Source: Arion vulgaris (lineage: Eukaryota > Mollusca > Gastropoda > Stylommatophora > Arionidae). From it: 64,000 nucleotides of DNA. The position numbers and the translations under genes were made by a program. The first letter of the stretch is position 1, and each line of letters starts with the position of its first letter. This document shows positions 45,120 to 55,437 of this stretch, piece by piece. The notes beneath the pieces were generated by a model. That model was given only the letters and a program-made list of their open reading frames with translations. It had not been told where the DNA came from and did not search any database. The DNA lies in the NCBI GenBank assembly GCA_020796225.1, contig CM036753.1, forward strand, positions 82,803,941 to 82,867,940, read 5' to 3'.

Positions 45120-45420
45120 TAGATGAGAAGATCTTTAACTCAAGTGTCAAATCAGTTCGTATGTTCGGCTATGAAACATGGAGAACCACACTAACGACTA
45201 TGAAAAACATCTTTTATAATGAAACGAGTGCTTCAAAGATGATGCTAGCGTTCAATAAGGCATACATTCAGAAGAACAGTTATACTATAGCAAGGTGGGT
45301 TTTATTCTGGAATATACAGAGAAGGAGAAATAGAGACATACCAAAAAATGAATATAGAAGAGAGCTGGAAAAATATATTAAGGTGACTGGAAATACATGG
45401 AAAGAATAGCACAAGACAGA
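45120..45420 (+). mobile_element. LINE C-terminal fragment
   Basis: VKSVRMFGYETWRTTLTTMK (the LLYGxETW box) and RRELEKYIKVTGNTWKE near the end are the post-RT motifs. The middle is degraded. Confidence 0.72.
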
Positions 45421-45708
45421 AAAGACATATTACGTTTGTTTGTTTAGGACATGTGTTCCAGATAAAAAAGGTTGAAAATATTATTATTATTCTTAACCAA
45501 ATGAAAGCACTCAATTTGTGTAATTGTATTTATCAAATAAACATGCAGATGTCAAATATATTTCACTTAATAAATATGACATATAAAAACCATGGAACTG
45601 TACATTTGACCTGTAATTAATTAAGTGCAAATGTGGCAATGATCATTATTAGTAAGTATACAGACTAAATAAGTATATAATAATTTCTTGTCTTTTAAAT
45701 TCCTCCAG

Positions 45709-45917
45709 ATCTAATCAAGGTAATGCTGTTCGCAGTGGCTATGGCAACTGTTTCTCGGGGAGCTGTAATAAGAGTACCAACCATTGACAATCCTTGTCAA
45801 GAGGACCCAACAAGTACGGCAACCCCACAGTACCTTCCGTTGAAGGACCAGATTCAGATGACGATAATAGAAGCTAATAACGCTGATTCAAAGTGTCAAA
45901 TTTTAAAAGACAACTTG
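45709..45917 (+). CDS. Gene B exon 2 (signal peptide and first helix)
   Basis: 209 bases between TCCTCCAG and GTATGTAC. With exon 1 it encodes residues 1-72. A hydrophobic signal (about residues 4-20) is followed by a mature start near AVIRVPTIDNPC, then EDPTSTATPQYLP and a predicted amphipathic helix LKDQIQMTIIEANNADSKC. Cysteines fall at about 32 and 65. The second half is almost the same as gene A exon 2, much closer than the signal region. The exon ends in phase 0. Secretion is inferred from the signal peptide and later sequons. Confidence 0.8.
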
Positions 45918-45949
45918 GTATGTACAAAACTACAGTTACTACGCTACTA

Positions 45950-46250
45950 ATACTAGTGCAGTCGCGACTATTACAATTCTATCTAAATCCTCTTCGTGTC
46001 CTGTTTGACACAATAAGTCTTCCGTAAAATGTTTCCATTGTTCCCGTTGTGCCGCCTTTCTACTAGTTATTTCCCACGTCGGACACAATCTTTCCACTGT
46101 TCTTCTCCATGTTTCCGTTTGACGTCTAGGCCTTTTCTTCCCATCCGCTGCCCATAAGAGAGCTGTTCTATCTAATACCCATCCTGGCATATGACATACG
46201 TGCAAAATCCATCTCCATCTTCGTAATGGTTTCCAATGATGCACAGCTTG
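45950..46250 (-). mobile_element. LINE C-terminal fragment
   Basis: The minus-strand frame reads PLRRWRWILHVCHMPGW, RTALLWAADGKKRPRRQTET, WRRTVERLCPTWE and LLCQTGHEED with RIVIVATALV at the end. It is the terminal part of an RTE-like ORF2 with an unusual ending. Confidence 0.85.
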
Positions 46251-46554
46251 TTCGTTTTAAACTTTTTCTCGTATTTGGCCAGAAAATGTACAGAATTCTT
46301 ATTTAATATTTATTAAGAAATGTCTCCAACATGTGATGTTGTGGGTCAGTTTTCAATAATCACTACTGTATAATAACACTCACAGGACACTGCTTCTATA
46401 CATTTTAAGTTTTGTTTTCAGATTTCATACTTTGGCTTTCCAGATTTTGTTGAACTCGAATTCTACTACTATGCTGCTGTTGCTACTACTACTCATACTG
46501 TCACCACTACTATTGCAGCCATTGCTATAAAACAACTGGGTTCATCTAGCTGCC

Positions 46555-46915
46555 CATCCCAAACAATGATGATATCAGCCTCAGACGTTTCTTGCTGCAC
46601 CTATCTGGTATGAGCGAAGGTGATTGCAGATTCCGATCCTGGAAAGCAACCGCAACCACAGGTGGAACACACATGAACAATGCTGGACATGTAGGCGGTG
46701 TGTGCTCTGACTTTACACACAGTTCATTTTCTCTGCGCCTCACTCTTAACTATGCGAGTTCGTCCTGTTGTGTTGTAGCAACACATTTAGTAATCTTGCA
46801 CAAGAAATTCCCAACATGTGGTGTCTATATCCCTGCATTGTAGAGATACTTTATGAGTTTATTTAAAAGCGTTTTTTTCTGCCCATCAACCGGTCGTTTG
46901 TCCCCCACCACCTGT
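46555..46915 (-). mobile_element. LINE 3'-end fragment (27.8-kb family)
   Basis: The minus strand shows GGGDKRPVDGQKKTL-type coding, NYHMLGISCARLLNV-like sequence, then KSEHTPPTCPALFMCVPPVV and LRLISSLFGMGS. These are the GQKKR and zinc-knuckle parts of the family at 27.8 kb, with the cysteines eroded. Confidence 0.72.
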
Positions 46916-46939
46916 AATAACCGTCATGACTCTGTTATA

Positions 46940-47390
46940 TATATAGCCATCCATCGCAAGCGATTACGACAACAGCATCAGATGTGAGTTGTTGTACTTC
47001 TCTGATGTGTGCGGAGGTGACTGTAGGTTACACTCATGGAACACAGTCCCCTACGGTCCCTACCATATGTGGGTATTGTGTGTTCTGTCTTTTCGCGCTT
47101 ATCGTTTTCTCTGACCCTTGTATCTAATTTGTATCCATGTTCATCACATTTCCGAGAGACATACATGGGCCTGGCAGCAAACATGATGATATAGAGTGTT
47201 GGAGTCAGTACACAGCCCTGTTTAATGCCGTTGGTGACATGGAAGGCCCCCTCCCCGATAGCTTCCCATCACGCGCCATTATGTACCAATCTAACTGGCT
47301 ATACAGCAGCAGTTTTGGAATGCGTTTATCAGGCATCCACACAACATAGCCAGACCATCTCATCTTTGGTCTTCTGCAACAGTGTGAATA
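46940..47390 (-). mobile_element. Rearranged LINE (27.8-kb family) with an RT piece inside the C terminus
   Basis: From 47390 down: PKMRWSGYVVWMPDKRIPKL matches the C terminus at 28.2 kb. Next follows WYIMARDGKLSGRGPSMSPT and LTPTLYIIMFAARP, which resembles the RT block VKQGCVLTPTLFSIMFSA found far upstream in intact elements. Then KREKTEHTIPT returns to the zinc-knuckle region, ending at the shared 3' end (ATGGATGGCTATA). The order is not that of a normal element, so it results from rearrangement or nested insertion. Confidence 0.7.
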
Positions 47391-47599
47391 CAATTCTGAA
47401 CACACTACTTTACATGACTTTGTCGAGTGCAAGATGAATAAACTTACAAAAAGGAACATAATAGCAAGCAATGTGCACAACTCTAAGAAGTAAATATTTT
47501 AATCACACAATGTTCAAACTATTGTTATTTCAACCATTCAAAAAGATCATCATTGTCACTTTCACAATAAATGCTAAAATAACTGTCATTATTTCACAG

Positions 47600-47704
47600 A
47601 CTACAGTTCTAACTGCTGTTGAAACTAGTCAGTTGGATTCTGCTATGCAAAATGTACCAGGTCTTCCTTTGGCACTTAACGAACCAAACATTACTGCAGC
47701 TAAT
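47600..47704 (+). CDS. Gene B exon 3
   Basis: 105 bases, 35 codons, phase 0 at both ends, between TATTTCACAG and GTAAGTAT. It encodes TTVLTAVETSQLDSAMQN then VPGLPLALNEPNITAAN with a sequon (NIT). It links the first helix to the helical exons 4 or 5 and is collinear with gene A exon 3, where one base is gained. Confidence 0.82.
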
Positions 47705-49253
47705 GTAAGTATAATATTTCATCATAAAATGACGTTATAACCAAGATAGAATGACTTGTTTTTATATATCTAACTGTAGATGCTGTAGCTAGTGCTTATA
47801 ATTATCATTTAGTTATGCATGAAGATGTTGTTTCATAAAGAAAGCAAAGTATCGTGTGTGTATCAATCTCTTTAAGTAACATCATAGAACAAATGTCTTT
47901 TCAATTCTTTAATCTCTTATTCTTAAAACTCCTCCCAAAACCGATCATGACAACCTTCATTGTGATTTGATTTTGAAAGGTAATACTACAATAAATAGCT
48001 AGAAACTATCCATCGTGTATTCACTCAAAGGAACATGTAAGACATTCATATAAATAAATATTCATCAATATCAATTCTGTACGAGCCAACATTTGATGTA
48101 GAATTGTGGTACTATTCTGATCAAGTGATCACTACCAGATACTTATAATTTCAGACTATGTATTTCTCATCTATCTTGGATATTCTTAAGACAGGCTCAA
48201 TAATTATGAGACCACACTTTCTAATGGTAGTCCTATATAGTTCATATAGTTCATATGTACAGTTCCAACTTCACTGCAACGGGTCACCCCATAATCGCTC
48301 CGTTACTGTGCCAACGAAAATCACACGAAATGCTAACAACTGTGAAATGTCTCCCGTGTGAACTAATTCCAGAATGAAACAGACGTGTACCCACAAAAGC
48401 AACCTGCACCGCATAAATGCATATGACCGTCGCTATAATGTGTAAACACAAAAATGTTCATCACTTGAACTGCAATTCATGTCGAAGGGAACATCAGTCA
48501 CGATAAAATTCAGCTTTCTGCACCCGCAATATCACTGCATATGGCAGATTGAGTCGGTTTGTTATAACCGCTGTCCGCCATTTTCTGAATACACACAACA
48601 ACGCACGGTTGACACAGCAAAAATCATTCCATGTAACATTGATAGCTCACAGCGTTGCTCAAGCACTAACTCAGTAGCTCGCCAAACGAAACCGGAAAAT
48701 ACCCGACTAAACATGGTGGAAATGCGCTAGCAAAGTCGTGTCCAGAATCAAACAGTCCTGACTCTGAATGGCCCTCCCGTAGTCCATCAAATTTTAAAAA
48801 TAGATCGGTTGTTACTTTTACTAGTGCCCTCTTTGTGAAAATTTCACATATCTGATCATTGTTCTGATAATTTACGAAGTAAATCATTCTATTTCTCACC
48901 TTTGACATCTCTGATACTGGTATCATATAAACTGAAACGTTTGTGTACATTCTTCACAAAACTGCTCAAATATTGGTATCACTATACATGCATGCAGGAC
49001 CATTAAGTATTGAAGTTTTCCTGTGTAATGGATGTCTTTGTACTGTGTTCCTATGCTATATATTTCTATTAATAAAAGCATTTAGAAAACATATTGCATT
49101 GTGACTAGCCCATATATTATCTTAGAAAACTAATTTAGTTTGCTTTGATTAACTCATCTTAGACTTGCCAGATATAACCAATATAGCTTGTGTTCTATGT
49201 TGCTGGTGTTTTTAATAAACTAATATTTCTGTTTCATCTCTTTCATGTCTTAG
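47705..49253 (+). other. Gene B intron 3
   Basis: GTAAGT to GTCTTAG, 1,549 bases. About 48150-48950 is less AT-rich and not matched in gene A; it may be an unrecognised insertion. The acceptor region (TTTCATCTCTTTCATGTCTTAG) is almost the same as in gene A. Confidence 0.6.
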
Positions 49254-49640
49254 GTATTCACCAGAACTCTGAGACAGAGTGCTCAAAATATTACTATTAT
49301 ATATAATATTCTTGAACAGTTCATTTCCAATACTTTTATGGAAACTTTCAAGGAACCTTTAATAAATGTAATGTCAGCAGTGCTGACTGTAAAATGTAGA
49401 TTAGAAATAACTAGTAAAGTCAGAGAATTAAATTTCACAACTGAAGAATTACAAATAGAAAATCAAATGAAGTTGGCTGATCATGATGCATATGTCAAAC
49501 TGGAGGCAGCAAACAACAATCAGCCAATGCCTAGTGATGAGAAGAGTATCATCTTTACAGGATACTATACAGCTCATGAAATACATCTGTTCATGGATAT
49601 CTTGATACAAGCTCTAACGGCTAACAATGAACATCTATAG
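49254..49640 (+). CDS. Gene B exon 4 (helical C-terminal half, form 1)
   Basis: 128 codons plus TAG, phase 0. It begins VFTRTLRQSAQNITIIYNIL, continues with EPLINVMSAVLTVKCRLEIT (cysteine at exon residue 48, about protein residue 155), a sequon NFT, an acidic linker with NNNQPMPSDEK, and a final helix SIIFTGYYTAHEIHLFMDIL. With exons 1-3 it gives about 235 residues. Four helices, an N-terminal signal, three cysteines, three sequons and this size fit a four-helix-bundle secreted ligand. The GY-x-x-A/V-R/H pattern at the last helix is reminiscent of class I helical cytokines, but I claim fold similarity only as a hypothesis. AATAAA lies about 270 bases downstream (about 49910). Confidence 0.85.
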   Translation, partial: VFTRTLRQSAQNITIIYNILEQFISNTFMETFKEPLINVMSAVLTVKCRLEITSKVRELNFTTEELQIENQMKLADHDAYVKLEAANNNQPMPSDEKSIIFTGYYTAHEIHLFMDILIQALTANNEHL

Positions 49641-50250
49641 GTACTTTTTTCTTTCACCCAACCCACAATTCACAGCAATCTCTCCCTGCATCCCTGCGTG
49701 GTGCCTGTGAATCGCTTTACTCCAACAGCATTTATGTATTAAAATGTTTGCCATTGTGCACTGTCTGCAGCACATGTTGTGCTCATCAAATTGTCGCATT
49801 GATGCTTAATCATTCACTTTTGATTATTTTTCAGGATATGTGGTATATGAACATTAATTTAACTTGCTTTGCTTCTTGTTGACCATAAGTGCATATCATA
49901 TCCATTTAAAAAATAAATCCCCATACAAATCAGCTATGTTTATTCTAATGTGCACTTTTTAAAATCCCAAATCTAAAAACATAAGGTGCATCCTAGGATC
50001 AATTACATCTTATAATAGCAATTTATGGTCAAAGCTTTCTTCGTTACGCATGCGGTGTATAATGTTTTATTTTTATGCTCCAGTTTCCCATTGTAACAAA
50101 GTGAAGTTGCTGTACACTTTTTATTTTGATCCCTTATTGCACATTAAAATGTTTTTAAAAAAGTTGGACTACAAAGTCGCAACTGAAACAAAAAAGGTAT
50201 TGTGCATGCTGAAGAACATGGCAATAGATCTGCAAGTGAACATTTGACGT
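49641..50250 (+). other. Gene B exon 4 3' flank
   Basis: AT-rich with a possible poly(A) signal AATAAA at about 49910. No other gene is seen. Confidence 0.45.
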
Positions 50251-51275
50251 TAGATGAACCTTTTTTCTTCTTCTTTGTCATCTTTCCGCTGTGTATGCAA
50301 TTTTATGCATTCTGTTCTCTTCTATTCGTTCAATATGGCCTAGCCATTGTATTCTAATAACATTTATGATAGAGGTAATTAAAGGTGAGTTAAACATATT
50401 ATGAAATATGAACAATGCACAGAATGGCAAAGCAAACTCTATATCAACTTTGTAGATTTTGAAAAGGCTTTTGATAGCATACACCGCGAAAGTCTATGGC
50501 GTATCTTAAGATGGTATGGAATCCCACTGTGTTTTATAAATATTATAAAAAGCTGCTACAGCAAGTTTGCATGCAGTGTTGAAACTTCAGAACTAAAGTT
50601 TGAAGTAAAAACAGGCGTGCGACAAGGATGTGTTATGTCAGCCCTATTATTCAACACTGTCATAGATTGGGTGATGCGTAAAACAACGGAAGATAAGGCA
50701 AGAGGTATTAGATGGACGCTCACATCCACTCTGGAAGACCTAGATTTTGCAGATGACATCATGACCCTTCAGACCGCCTGGAATCTGCCCAATACAGCAT
50801 CAGAACCAAGACTAGTATCTATAACAGCTGTGTGCTGTCAACTTTGCTGTACGGATCGGAATGCTGGAGAATGACAGAACAGGATATGTCCAGACTCTCC
50901 GCCTTTCATACAACTTGTCTGCGAAAAATCTTACGCGTGTACTGGCCGACTACTATCTCGAATCAAGAATTGCTTGCACGATGCCAACAAGAGAATATGG
51001 GCACTATCATCCGAAGACGACGCTGGAGATGGATTGGACATGTGATGCGCATGGAGACTGGCTCCGACACGAAAACTGCACTGAGATGGACTCCAGAGGG
51101 TAGGCGAAAGCGTGGAAGACCCAAGACAACCTGGAGGAGAACGATAGAGCAAGAGCTGAAGGAAATGAATCATAGCTGGAACACAATACAGAGGAAGGCC
51201 ATGAACAGGGAAGAATGGTGTACGTTTGTTGCTGCCCTAAACGCCAGGGGCGTAACAGGCTAAAGAGAGAGAGAA
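50251..51275 (+). mobile_element. LINE with RT and C terminus, internally deleted
   Basis: The first frame (50401-50874) carries RT blocks YINFVDFEKAFDSIHRESLW, KTGVRQGCVMSALLFNTVID and LDFADDIMTLQTAW (FADD box). The next frame (50832-51263) carries LLYGSECWRMTEQDMSRLSA, IIRRRRWRWIGHVMRME and GRRKRGRPKTTWRRTIEQEL, ending NARGVTG. About 150 residues expected between FADD and LLYGSECW are missing. It is inserted between gene B exons 4 and 5 in the same orientation. It is an RTE-like non-LTR element, among the best preserved in the window. Confidence 0.92.
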
Positions 51276-51700
51276 ACATATTATGGACATGCTTATTTAT
51301 CTTGAAATTTCTCTGTCCTCCAAATAAGATTTATTAATTTATAGATTTTCTCGTCTAGTGCCTGGTCAAATTAATGTTTTAGCCTTTTTATCGTATACAC
51401 CGTTTCTTCAAAATCAGCATTTTCCACATTTGGTTCACTTGTTAGTATTTCTTCCTTTGGAAAAACGTACATTGGATTTTCAAAATTTAACAATTCTAAA
51501 AAATATTCTTTCCATCTGTGACATATTTCTTTTTCATTATTTATCATGTTCCCACTGTTATCTTTTATATCATATGTACCTTGTTTATGTACCTTGTTTT
51601 ATTCCGTCAAATTTTTAAAATGAAACTCTTTACTTTACTTCACTAATATCAAAATGTCACCCTGCAACCCTATTTCCATGTTTTTAATATTTATCGTGTG
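51276..51700. other. Unassigned stretch
   Basis: A minus-strand LINE-like trace is possible at 51330-51560 (KNENFVNLT-type), too decayed to call. Confidence 0.3.
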
Positions 51701-51704
51701 TCCG

Positions 51705-51905
51705 CCTGCCCAACGTGTTCGTAGCGCGTTGGACGACTGGTGTCAAGCCCCCTGTGAGTGCGGTTCAATTACGTGGGCTGGCAGAAAAACCACAGGTTCT
51801 CCAGATTTACGGTGTTCGTGGCACCGAACCGAAGGGTTACGATGTCCATGTCACCGAGCCCAAGTGCTGAAGGCTCAAGTGCTTTTGGATCGGAAAAAAA
51901 ATGTT
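51705..51905 (+). mobile_element. tRNA-derived SINE, family A (plus copy)
   Basis: The head CGTGTTCGTAGCGCGTTGGA leads to GTGAGTGCGGTTCAATTAC (B-box-like). The body has TGGCAGAAAAACCACAGG, CCAGATTTACGGTGTTCGTG and GAAGGGTTACGATGTCCATG, ending at an A run. It is collinear with 35398-35572. Confidence 0.85.
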
Positions 51906-52640
51906 TATCGATGGAGGATGATGGAGGACCGAAGCAACGCAATGTTTCAGTCAACAAACTATTACAATATTACTTGAGATAGGAATATGCATTCTAATGT
52001 TTGCAGACACTTTAAAAAAATAAAATAAAGTGGCAGTATCAAAATGAACACAATGGGTATCAATATCTTGAAAGGTAACCTTAGAAAGAATAGTGGATCC
52101 ACGAATGTAAAAATCGTTGCATCACTAATGCTCTCAATGGCTAAGAAGATGATCAATTATAGAAGATAACAGCTTCTCAGAAGAATCAGGCTGAATATAG
52201 ATTCTAATGTAGTCAGCTATATATAGTTCAGAAGAGAGTGATTCATAACACGTCTACGGATAAATAAACACTAATGTCACTACAGTGCTTTGTTTCCACT
52301 TCTAAGAGTATGATAGGGGATTGCATAGTAGGCATATAAAGTAACTAAGGAAGCTTGCTTCAAGCTATTGACGTACGTGAGCAGGTCATAGGTTTTATTT
52401 CCTCCTCAAAAGAAAACTTTTGACCTTATCAATTAATCGACAACACATAATCAACCATTTAGCCATCCGCAATAAATGCTATTCTTGTAGTAAATTTATA
52501 TTTTAGTATTGTATTTGTTTATTTTCTTAGATTCAAAACTCTTTCTGTTGGTGGTGTTGAAATTTGGTGGCGGATTTTAGAGTCTAAGTAATACTTTATA
52601 AACAAGTCTTAGATTAGTTCTTAGTGTTATAAAAATGGGG
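51906..52640. other. Unassigned non-coding stretch
   Basis: No gene or named repeat recognised. Confidence 0.35.
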
Positions 52641-52652
52641 GAGAGCTTGACT

Positions 52653-52818
52653 CAGTGGCGGCTCGTCATTAAGGGCATGTGGGGCCGGGCCCCACCAAAA
52701 GTAATGTGAACGTGTATTTATTATTTTATAAATTAAAATATAATATAACCCAGAACCATGACTTTTCCAAAAATGTTTGTCTGGCCCCACCAACAGAAAT
52801 GATTACGAGCCGTCACTG
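52653..52818. mobile_element. 166-bp hAT-type MITE with 8-bp target duplication
   Basis: The left end CAGTGGCGGCTCGTCATTA and the right end AATGATTACGAGCCGTCACTG are imperfect inverted repeats. GTGGGGCCGGGCCCCACC and CTGGCCCCACCAACAG add inner symmetry. GCTTGACT flanks both sides (52645-52652, 52819-52826). CAGTG ends and an 8-bp duplication are the hallmarks of hAT elements. It carries no transposase. Confidence 0.9.
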
Positions 52819-52829
52819 GCTTGACTTAA

Positions 52830-53370
52830 ACTTCAAATAAACTATTTGTACTGCTTGTATTACTGTAATTGGAGCGTAACGTCCTTAATTTCTATGGGGC
52901 GTGTCATTCATATAATATATATATATATATAAAATAACATAATACACACACACACACCTACAAACATGGTGACAGTTCTGGTCTACACAAATTATCTATA
53001 GTGATATTTTGAGCTCGAAACATAACAATGAATACATTGCCATTGCTACTGAATAATACTCAATGATTGAATACTATACATTACGCTGACTTTGACGGTT
53101 GTTATCAGCATTCCATTGGAGTCTAGTGTAAATAAAACTCAGAACGTTACCAAGCAACATTGTTCCATTAATATCCACTCTAATGCTTTCTTGCATACCC
53201 GCTTGCTCCGTTAAGAATGTAGAACACTAAAATAGTGTGTAACAATCACATATAACTGTAGCATACAGTATGTCCGTTAATATTTCACTAGCACTGGCTG
53301 ACTGTTCGTGTTCGTCTGCTAGAAGAATCACAACTGGTGCAATATTTGCTCAATATGACGTCACCAGCAT
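52830..53370. other. Unassigned non-coding stretch
   Basis: No gene recognised; a (TA)n and (CA)n run lies near 52915-52960, over the end of the preceding region. Confidence 0.35.
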
Positions 53371-53374
53371 GGAC

Positions 53375-53531
53375 TCTCATTGGTTCGTAACTAAGAATAT
53401 TTAAAGGAAGAAAACTACATTAACATCCGGATACAACTAAAGTTCACCCGGTAACAACACTAACACAAGTATACGATGAAGAAATATTGAGATTTGCAAT
53501 TTCGCAGATAGTATCATGAACAATCGAGGTA
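53375..53531 (+). promoter_or_regulatory. Promoter-like and start-exon-like segment between gene B exons 4 and 5
   Basis: CTCATTGGTTCG (CCAAT-like in reverse) and AATATTTAAAGG (TATA-like) are followed by AAAACTACATTAACATCC, resembling the gene B post-TATA sequence. Further on, ATGAACAATCGAG (53518-53530) stands before GTAACTG, a weak donor. Gene B exon 1 also begins ATGAAC and also stops one base into a codon. No in-frame partner exon follows in the window; exon 5 is in another phase. It may be a remnant of a further gene copy or an alternative first exon. Confidence 0.4.
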
Positions 53532-54556
53532 ACTGAATACACAGGACACCAGAAAAATGATACATGTTACCAGCAGATTACAAAAATAAGTCAATATCTT
53601 CAGATTAACAGTGTGTGTAACTACTAACTGTAAGGCACAATATGATGTCATTGATTTGCAACAAGTACAAGTGCTCTGCTAATCAATGAATCATTATATT
53701 TATTTTTGCTGCGCTACAACTTTTTAAATAAACTATATTTCCTCTTAGATACCAGCCTGCGGAAGGAAGTGAGCTGTGTATACCTACATTACACGTAATT
53801 GTAATATAATACGAATACAAACATTTTAAAATGCTAAACTTTTAGTAAAAGTAACAAAGCTGCTCGAACTTGATAACTGCTTTCGTTTGTAAAATTTAGT
53901 CAAGTTGACATCTGAGATTATGCAGCAGAAGATGACATGTGTATAATATTTCATTGATAGTTTGATTGATGGCAAGGGATGTACCTGCTAGGTAATGTCT
54001 ATTTAAGAGTGGTGTTAATCATTTAGTTAAGGAAATGAATAAAGTCAGTTAAATAGTCACTCCATGTAGGCCTATAAGCTAGTCATATTTTAATTACTAC
54101 TAGCACGTATTTAAATTACCCATTAACTCTTTCAACTATGTTAAGACTTTCAAGGTCTTATGTAAATTATGTGAAAAACTTTCACAGATTAAAACAACAG
54201 AGATGCTTTGAAAATTTCATTTATAGCTCAGCTCAAGACATTGTCACTTTTTAAAAAAGTTAAGAATTTTAAATAAAATCTTTTCAATCCACTAATTTGC
54301 AAATAATCTTTACAAGAAAGTAAACATACATTAACAATGTTACATCTGAAATAGAAGTGCCTTTCCAAAAAGAGACACTGATCCCATTCAGATTGAAGTC
54401 AGAATGATAAGTCAAATGATTGTAACTTCTTTTCTGTGTGTATAATACAATTTAGTGTAATAATAATATACCACCACTCATTTATTTTAGAATTTATAAT
54501 TCAATCATTATATTGCTTTAAGAATGAAGTGTATTAAATTCTGTTCATTATTTCAG
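53532..54556 (+). other. Region before gene B exon 5
   Basis: AT-rich intron-like sequence ending at the acceptor CATTATTTCAG. No gene is seen. Confidence 0.5.
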
Positions 54557-54910
54557 AATGTCAGCAGCTTCAAAGTGGACTATGAACATTTCTCAACCTA
54601 CATTAAATACATAGAATTCGTCAAGACATCACAGTTGGATAATGAACGACGCAAGTTTGGGGAACAGATAGATGCAGTCATCAGTGGATTCTACATCTGT
54701 CTGTGCAAGATTAACACGATCCTCAAAAGTCAAAATAATCCTGTGACTCAGTTTGTAGATTCTTCTGTAGTTTCCCAGAGTGCTAAACAATTTGGTACTA
54801 ACAGTAAGAGACGTTATATGTTCAATTACATCCTCATGAAAAACTCTCATGATTTTATTGGACGTAAGACAAATAAACTTGCCATATATTTGCAAACATT
54901 CATATATTAG
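54557..54910 (+). CDS. Gene B exon 5 (helical C-terminal half, form 2)
   Basis: 117 codons plus TAG in phase 0: NVSSFKVDYEHFSTYIKYIE, then EQIDAVISGFYICLCKINTI (cysteines at exon residues 48 and 50), KSQNNPVTQFVDSSVVSQSA and the last helix RYMFNYILMKNSHDFIGRK. It is collinear with gene A exon 5 without any shift. Joined to exon 3 it would give about 224 residues. The similar placement of helices and of the cysteine near residue 48 in exons 4 and 5 suggests that they arose by exon duplication and serve as alternative ends. If instead both exons were in one transcript, the TAG of exon 4 would stop translation before exon 5. Confidence 0.82.
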   Translation, partial: NVSSFKVDYEHFSTYIKYIEFVKTSQLDNERRKFGEQIDAVISGFYICLCKINTILKSQNNPVTQFVDSSVVSQSAKQFGTNSKRRYMFNYILMKNSHDFIGRKTNKLAIYLQTFIY

Positions 54911-55435
54911 ACAAATATATATGTTTTCAAATACATGCAGGAGACAACATGTCCCAAACTTTGAGCTTCCTACACATTGTAAATTATTTTTTTAAAGAAT
55001 TTATTTATCTACATTGATAGATACTGTTCATGGCTGTGATAACGTTTTGCTCATGAAACTCTACGTTCTTTGTAGTATCAGCTAGTTTTTATAAGAAGTT
55101 TTCTTATTTCATTAACAATCATTCATGACCTTTTGGTCTTATACATACATGACCATGTGTTCATTCATTATTGTTATATATCCCAGTATTAATCAAACAT
55201 TGTTCTAATCAAACATTACTAGATCTGATCAAATTTTACTAAATATTACAATTCCCTTTCTTTGCTCATGTTCTCAGAAATCTTCTTTGTTATAGATTAA
55301 CATTTATATTTGATATATTTTTTATTAGCAATTGCTGAAATTTACATAATATTTTGTAATTATCATTTTGTAAGATGTTATTGTTAAGATGTGAATATAA
55401 TAACAATGAAAATGTGATATGAATATATAAAAAAA
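54911..55435. other. Gene B 3' flank
   Basis: AT-rich; no gene is seen. Confidence 0.4.
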
Positions 55436-55437
55436 AA

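Larger units (their letters stand above)
41990..45708 (+). other. Gene B intron 1
   Basis: GTAAGT to TCCTCCAG. It contains two copies of repeat H, a GATA/GACA microsatellite and two LINE fragments, listed separately. A TATA-like TATAAAAG lies at about 43896 with no start exon found behind it. Confidence 0.6.
45918..47599 (+). other. Gene B intron 2
   Basis: GTATGT to TATTTCACAG, filled mainly with three minus-strand LINE fragments. Confidence 0.65.
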
